Origin: Berkiella_A sp964633725
Lineage (GTDB): Bacteria; Pseudomonadota; Gammaproteobacteria; Berkiellales; Berkiellaceae
Reading direction: 5' to 3'
Assembly: GCA_964633725.1 (NCBI GenBank)
Contig: CAZWHY010000016.1
Coordinates: 1-64,000 of the forward strand
DNA: 64,000 bases
The position numbers were made by a program, and so were the translations under genes. The notes beneath the pieces were generated by a model. That model ran no database searches and was not told where the DNA came from. It saw only the letters and a program-made list of their open reading frames with translations. Below, one piece after another: positions 60,353 to 64,000 of the stretch. How positions within the stretch are numbered: position 1 is the first letter of the stretch; each line of letters starts with the position of its first letter.

Positions 60353-62923
60353 ATGCCAAATAAAAAATCCCCCCAATTTATTCAAGCCGATAATGTCTCA
60401 AATATACCTGAAAAGAAATCAGAAGATGGCCAGTATGGTGCCGAGTTTAATAAGCTGGTGTCTTCTGAGGTCAGCCAAGTGATGCAAGGCTGGGATATTG
60501 ACCCTAGTATATTTCAGTTGTATATACAAAAAGATCTCATGCAAGAAGTAGATGTCGGGGGACAAATAAAAGAGATGCAAGATGGCGTCGAAGAGGCATT
60601 AAAGCAAAAATTTTCTGATGTCAATATCGACTTTGCACAGCAAATAGGAATCCTGGCCCAAACAACTGACTTTCCAGATGTACCCAACAAAGCCGATAAT
60701 TCCCCCCAAATTCAGTATCCTACTGATGCAGAAATACAACAGGCCATGGCAGGAAAACCAGGAGATTTGAAAATTTTAGAAATGCAAAAATTGTATAAAC
60801 AAAAAGAGCAAGCGCATAAGCAGGCGTGTGGGAAATTAATTCAGAACTATACAGTTCGGGTAGAAGAGGCACAGCGCTTTGTGAATATGATTAGTGCTTT
60901 AAAGAGTATACAGTTTAAAGAACAAGAAGGTCTCACTAGCTTAACTGCCAGACAGCAAGAGGTATTGCAAAAAAATGCAGATGTTTTGAAAAAGTCAGGT
61001 CCTGCTATTCCAGTGGTGAATCTTGCGGATGGTCCACCACCACCTCCACCCATGCAAGCCGGCCCACCACCTCCTCCCATGGCACCACCAGCTCCTGTGG
61101 TTAAAAAAAATCCCGGTGGTGGGGTAGCAGCTCAGATAGCGGCAAACAAATTAAAAAAAGGGAATGCTGGGCAGCAACAAGAACAACCTAAGAAAAAATC
61201 AGGGGCTAGTCCTGCGGATATGATGGGAGAATTAGGAAACAAATTAAAAAAACAACAATCAGGTGGCTTAAGCATAGAAGAAAAACTAGCGCAGCAAAAA
61301 CGAGATAAAGCAGCGGGTGTAAAAGTTGCGGTTCCTAGCCTTAAAAAAGTAAAAAGAACGGTATCAGCAGAAGAAATATCATCGGCAAAAGAGATTGCCG
61401 AGCGAGATCATAAACAAGCAGGTGCAAGAAATCTTCGAGACCTATCGGCTCTACAGCGTAAATTGGGAGAGTTACAAGAGGCTAATGGTGAAAATATTCA
61501 ATATTTATTAGATTTTGAACAAAGCATACAAATATTGAGAGATTTAGATGTTGATCAAAAACGTGTTTTAGCACTTCAAGAACCCGCGATACAACATAAT
61601 AATGAGCGTACAGAGCTATTAGATCAAATTGCAAAAGCGAAGGCTGCACCTCCTCCGCCTGAAGTCCAGAGTGAGCCTGTTGTGGTAGAGATGGATGATA
61701 ATGTACAAGGCATTAATAAAGGTGCGCCCCCGCCCCCCGCACCACCTCCACCTGTGGTAAAAGTGAACAAAGGATCACCTCCGTCTCCTGCGATGAATAA
61801 GTCTGCTCCAGCTAAAAAACCTGGAGGATTGTTAGATGGTATTCGACAGGGTAAAAAATTAAAAAAAGCAAGTGATGGTGTAGGCGCGAAGTCTTCAGAA
61901 CGGAAGCAATCTGCCAACTTACAAGAAGGTATCACCAGCAACCCTATTTTTTTAAAAGCAAAGCTTAAAGTTGATATGGGAAAAGTGACCGATGAGAAAA
62001 CCGACCAAAGTATTGCTTTAAAAGAAAAGGATGTAGAAGGTCAGTTGTTAGGGATGCGCATGGAAAAAGCAGATGCTGTTTTATCTGATAAAAAGCAGAC
62101 CTACGAGCCTAGCAAAAAAGCGATAGCGCTTAGAGCTGAGAAAAATAAAAATTTATCAGCGGTTCAAGCGATGCAAGTTGCAAAGGTGAAGCCGTCTGAG
62201 TTAGACGAGCTAAGAGAGCAATTAAAAACTGCTCAAGCGCAACAAAAAAGTGGTATACGAGTCGATGTTCAACCAAGTGCACCCGTTGTTGCTGATAATG
62301 ATGTGATCTTGCATCCAGCGGATAAGATGCCTGTGATTGACCTAAGTGCTGATATTGATAATGACAGCCCACAGCCAAGTGAACTCTCGGCGCTTGAAAA
62401 ACATATCGCATCTCAGGCAGAAAAAAATGGTGTTGATTTTTTCCAAGAGTATAAAAATAGCAATATGGAGACGTGGGGCGCGTGGCTGTCTAAGCCATTT
62501 AGCTTTAAACAGTCTAAGCGTGATAGGCAGACTGATGAAATTTCAGAGTTATTTAAAATAGCAAATGATTTAAATATGAATACAGACATCAAGGGAGATG
62601 TACTCAAAGCGGAGTATCTTGTTTTAGGCTTACAGAAAATTAAAGCCGAGGTAATTCAAGAAGGTAATAAAGGTGGCAGGATGTATGCTTTGTGCGAAAA
62701 GTTGCAAGACGATATTTTGGCGCAAATTAAGCCGATGGGCTCGTTGCAAGATCTTATGGAGGAAGGGAATGATTTATCAGGCAGAAGAGCTGGTTGGCAA
62801 GATACGGAGAATTATTTGGCAAAAGTTTCTGATGAATTTGATGATGCAAAATTAAGTATAGTAGATACATTGGCTAAAAAACATGAGTTTGTTGCTGATA
62901 AGCCGAAACAAAATAAAATGTAA
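60353..62923 (+). CDS. Poly-proline / WH2-motif protein, candidate actin nucleator
   Basis: An 856-residue cytoplasmic-type protein. Residues about 226-248 form a profilin-binding-like poly-proline track (GPPPPPPMQAGPPPPPM). Two WH2-like segments follow: GGGVAAQIAANKLKKG (about 254-270) and ADMMGELGNKLKKQ (about 287-302). A second proline tract (about 461-472) leads to GGLLDGIRQGKKLKKA (about 489-506), an excellent match to the WH2 consensus LLxxIRxGxxLKK. Helical regions flank these. WH2 domains bind G-actin, and poly-Pro plus tandem WH2 is the layout of WASP family proteins and of bacterial nucleators such as VopL/VopF and RickA. Translation of the proline runs would rely on EF-P, whose genes are in this window. 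Effector role is inference. Confidence 0.75.
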   Translation: MPNKKSPQFIQADNVSNIPEKKSEDGQYGAEFNKLVSSEVSQVMQGWDIDPSIFQLYIQKDLMQEVDVGGQIKEMQDGVEEALKQKFSDVNIDFAQQIGILAQTTDFPDVPNKADNSPQIQYPTDAEIQQAMAGKPGDLKILEMQKLYKQKEQAHKQACGKLIQNYTVRVEEAQRFVNMISALKSIQFKEQEGLTSLTARQQEVLQKNADVLKKSGPAIPVVNLADGPPPPPPMQAGPPPPPMAPPAPVVKKNPGGGVAAQIAANKLKKGNAGQQQEQPKKKSGASPADMMGELGNKLKKQQSGGLSIEEKLAQQKRDKAAGVKVAVPSLKKVKRTVSAEEISSAKEIAERDHKQAGARNLRDLSALQRKLGELQEANGENIQYLLDFEQSIQILRDLDVDQKRVLALQEPAIQHNNERTELLDQIAKAKAAPPPPEVQSEPVVVEMDDNVQGINKGAPPPPAPPPPVVKVNKGSPPSPAMNKSAPAKKPGGLLDGIRQGKKLKKASDGVGAKSSERKQSANLQEGITSNPIFLKAKLKVDMGKVTDEKTDQSIALKEKDVEGQLLGMRMEKADAVLSDKKQTYEPSKKAIALRAEKNKNLSAVQAMQVAKVKPSELDELREQLKTAQAQQKSGIRVDVQPSAPVVADNDVILHPADKMPVIDLSADIDNDSPQPSELSALEKHIASQAEKNGVDFFQEYKNSNMETWGAWLSKPFSFKQSKRDRQTDEISELFKIANDLNMNTDIKGDVLKAEYLVLGLQKIKAEVIQEGNKGGRMYALCEKLQDDILAQIKPMGSLQDLMEEGNDLSGRRAGWQDTENYLAKVSDEFDDAKLSIVDTLAKKHEFVADKPKQNKM

Positions 62924-62936
62924 TAATTTCATAACA

Positions 62937-62958
62937 AGGGCGGGCTCTGTCTCGCCCT
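62937..62958. terminator. Possible terminator between convergent genes
   Basis: AGGGCG (62937-62942) pairs with CGCCCT (62953-62958) around a ten-base loop, in the 42-base gap between the WH2 protein gene and the convergent GTPase-like gene. Only a weak AT-rich stretch (tgattttatt) follows on the plus strand. It may end transcription in either direction but is not strong. Confidence 0.35.
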
Positions 62959-62965
62959 CATGATT

Positions 62966-63838
62966 TTATTGGAGTTTTCGAATTTTTTTTGCCATGCATT
63001 CAAATTGACTACATTTGGGTAAAAGTCCGGAAGACTTTTTGTGGGTGCTTAATTTAAAGGCTGTTTTGTCATCGTCATTAACAAGTGCGCCATAGGCTGC
63101 AGAAATAATTTGGTCTATATCAATGGGATTATTTTGATGATATTGTTTCGCCGCTTCTCCCACTATTAATTGCATGGCTCTTAAGCGAGAAAGTTTGGTT
63201 GGTTTATGACTCATTAAACACTGGCTTAGAGTTTGCTCGAGAACTTCTGCTTTTGGTTTTACTTTCTGAAAGAGGTTATTGAATCTCTCTTGTAAAATGA
63301 GCATAATTTTATCATTTTGTAGGCTAGTCATGTTGACAGAAACAACCTGATAAGAAGGAGATTGAGGTATAACCATCTCAAACATAGTTGATAGCAGGTA
63401 GTCGGTTTCTTCAGAGTACATAACAGGTAGTTTTGGTTTAAGTTGTATAGCAATTTGCTGAATGTCATCGTTGGTTATTAGTCTCCCACCGGCTTTTAGG
63501 TATGATTTGGTTACGACTAGAATATAGTTTGTGGTTTCATGACTCATATAAGCTTTGGCTTCTGCTAACCATTGCTCACATTGATCAATAGAATCTTGAT
63601 TTGTGGGATCAAGTGTTATTAAAATAATATCTGACTTGGGGTATTGGCACCGGTCGGTTCGTGAGGCTTTCTCATAATATCTAAAAACAAAATCATGCTC
63701 AGAATTATACTGTAGGGTGATATTTTGCTCAATATTGCTATATTCAAAACTATTATCTTGTGATTTTAAAAGCGTAGTAATTAAGTTTTTTTTACCAGAT
63801 TGTGGTGCACCTACAACGTAAACAGAGATAACAGCCAT
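62966..63838 (-). CDS. Rab-like small GTPase-fold protein with degenerate nucleotide motifs
   Basis: A 290-residue protein. Residues 1-165 have the small GTPase layout: a beta strand then a P-loop GAPQSGKK (residues 10-17), in which the Ser/Thr after GK is replaced by Lys; SDIILITLDPTNQDSIDQCEQWL, which resembles the Rab FVYDVTNxxSF strand-helix; and ILVVTKSYL at the place of the NKxD motif, where Asn is Thr and Asp is Tyr. The C-terminal 120 residues are helical and unrecognised. It may be a pseudo-GTPase or a divergent GTPase that interacts with host vesicle traffic. It is convergent with the WH2 protein gene. Confidence 0.65.
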   Translation of the reverse strand: MAVISVYVVGAPQSGKKNLITTLLKSQDNSFEYSNIEQNITLQYNSEHDFVFRYYEKASRTDRCQYPKSDIILITLDPTNQDSIDQCEQWLAEAKAYMSHETTNYILVVTKSYLKAGGRLITNDDIQQIAIQLKPKLPVMYSEETDYLLSTMFEMVIPQSPSYQVVSVNMTSLQNDKIMLILQERFNNLFQKVKPKAEVLEQTLSQCLMSHKPTKLSRLRAMQLIVGEAAKQYHQNNPIDIDQIISAAYGALVNDDDKTAFKLSTHKKSSGLLPKCSQFECMAKKIRKLQ

Positions 63839-64000
63839 CGTTTAAGCAACCTTAGAATTTAGTTGGAAACATAACAAGTTATAATTCTACACTAATTTTT
63901 TACAAAGTATATGCGTGAGATAAATATTAAAGCAGATTGTCTTTGCGGTTGTCTACAGAGAACTGATTCGCTGTGCTCTTCAAAAATAAAGGGCGCATTG
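63839..64000. other. Intergenic end of window
   Basis: No gene seen. The last 40 bases contain gattcgctgtgctcttc, similar in reverse orientation to the agcaaagcgaat lead of the hairpin repeat family, so another repeat copy may begin at the edge. The leader of the GTPase-like gene (minus strand) lies here; no clear promoter was identified. Confidence 0.35.

Noticed and set aside
61624..61941. Gly-rich minus-strand frame opposite the WH2 gene (also 60847-61080)
   Set aside because: The glycine runs are simply the reverse complement of the proline codons in the poly-proline tracts.

Overview
The window comes from a low-GC gammaproteobacterium. Its housekeeping genes keep the gene order of the E. 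coli epmB/efp, psd-rsgA-orn and nnr-tsaE-amiB-mutL-miaA-hfq-hflX-hflK-hflC-yjeT-purA-rnr-rlmB regions, and a second block (tolC, pcm-like, nudF, parE, parC) also resembles E. coli. Between and after these blocks sit many proteins with eukaryote-like or effector-like architecture: ankyrin repeats, WH2/poly-proline, J-domain-like, U-box-like and Rab-like folds, and very large orphan proteins with basic tails. This mix suggests a host-associated, probably intracellular member of the Legionellales or a related order (Coxiella/Berkiella-like). The placement is inferred from content; no marker gene proves it.

Layout. 1-2.2 kb: an AAA+/DUF4143 ATPase gene between two near-identical 222-bp palindromic repeats. 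2.2-3.4 kb: an orphan RelB/DinJ antitoxin and a MazEF pair. 3.5-6.6 kb: a secreted orphan, a decayed ATP-grasp gene, a small ankyrin protein, a MITE-like element and an outer-membrane barrel candidate. 6.7-15.1 kb: waaA, tolC, pcm-like, nudF, parE, parC. 15.1-17.8 kb: two orphan proteins, one with a PilZ-like end and hexapeptide repeats. 18.0-22.4 kb: five tandem paralogous single-pass membrane proteins, three with a J-domain-like tail and one with a possible U-box-like tail. 22.4-48.3 kb: the E. coli-like housekeeping block, interrupted by a HAD-like protein, a DUF559 endonuclease gene between 193-bp repeats, an orphan protein, a TPR-sulfotransferase, a YhhQ transporter and a LemA-like protein. 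48.4-63.8 kb: accessory region with two giant paralogous proteins, a RelE-like/UvrD/ankyrin fusion of 1437 residues, a dead ISNCY-type transposase, a poly-proline/WH2 protein and a degenerate Rab-like GTPase.

How the genes work together. epmB, efp and epmA act in beta-lysylation of EF-P. nnr and tsaE act in metabolite repair and t6A tRNA modification. amiB acts in cell separation, mutL in mismatch repair, miaA in tRNA i6A modification, hfq in sRNA regulation, and hflK/hflC in FtsH control. purA, rnr and rlmB serve purine synthesis, RNA decay and rRNA methylation. The accessory genes look like host-interaction factors: actin handling, Hsp70 or ubiquitin interference, membrane traffic and possibly nuclear targeting. 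No secretion-system genes lie in the window, so export is inference.

Several families of hairpin-forming intergenic repeats occur. Their small stem changes sequence between copies while pairing is preserved. Two families each bracket one gene (AAA+ ATPase, DUF559 nuclease). No tRNA, rRNA or CRISPR was recognised.
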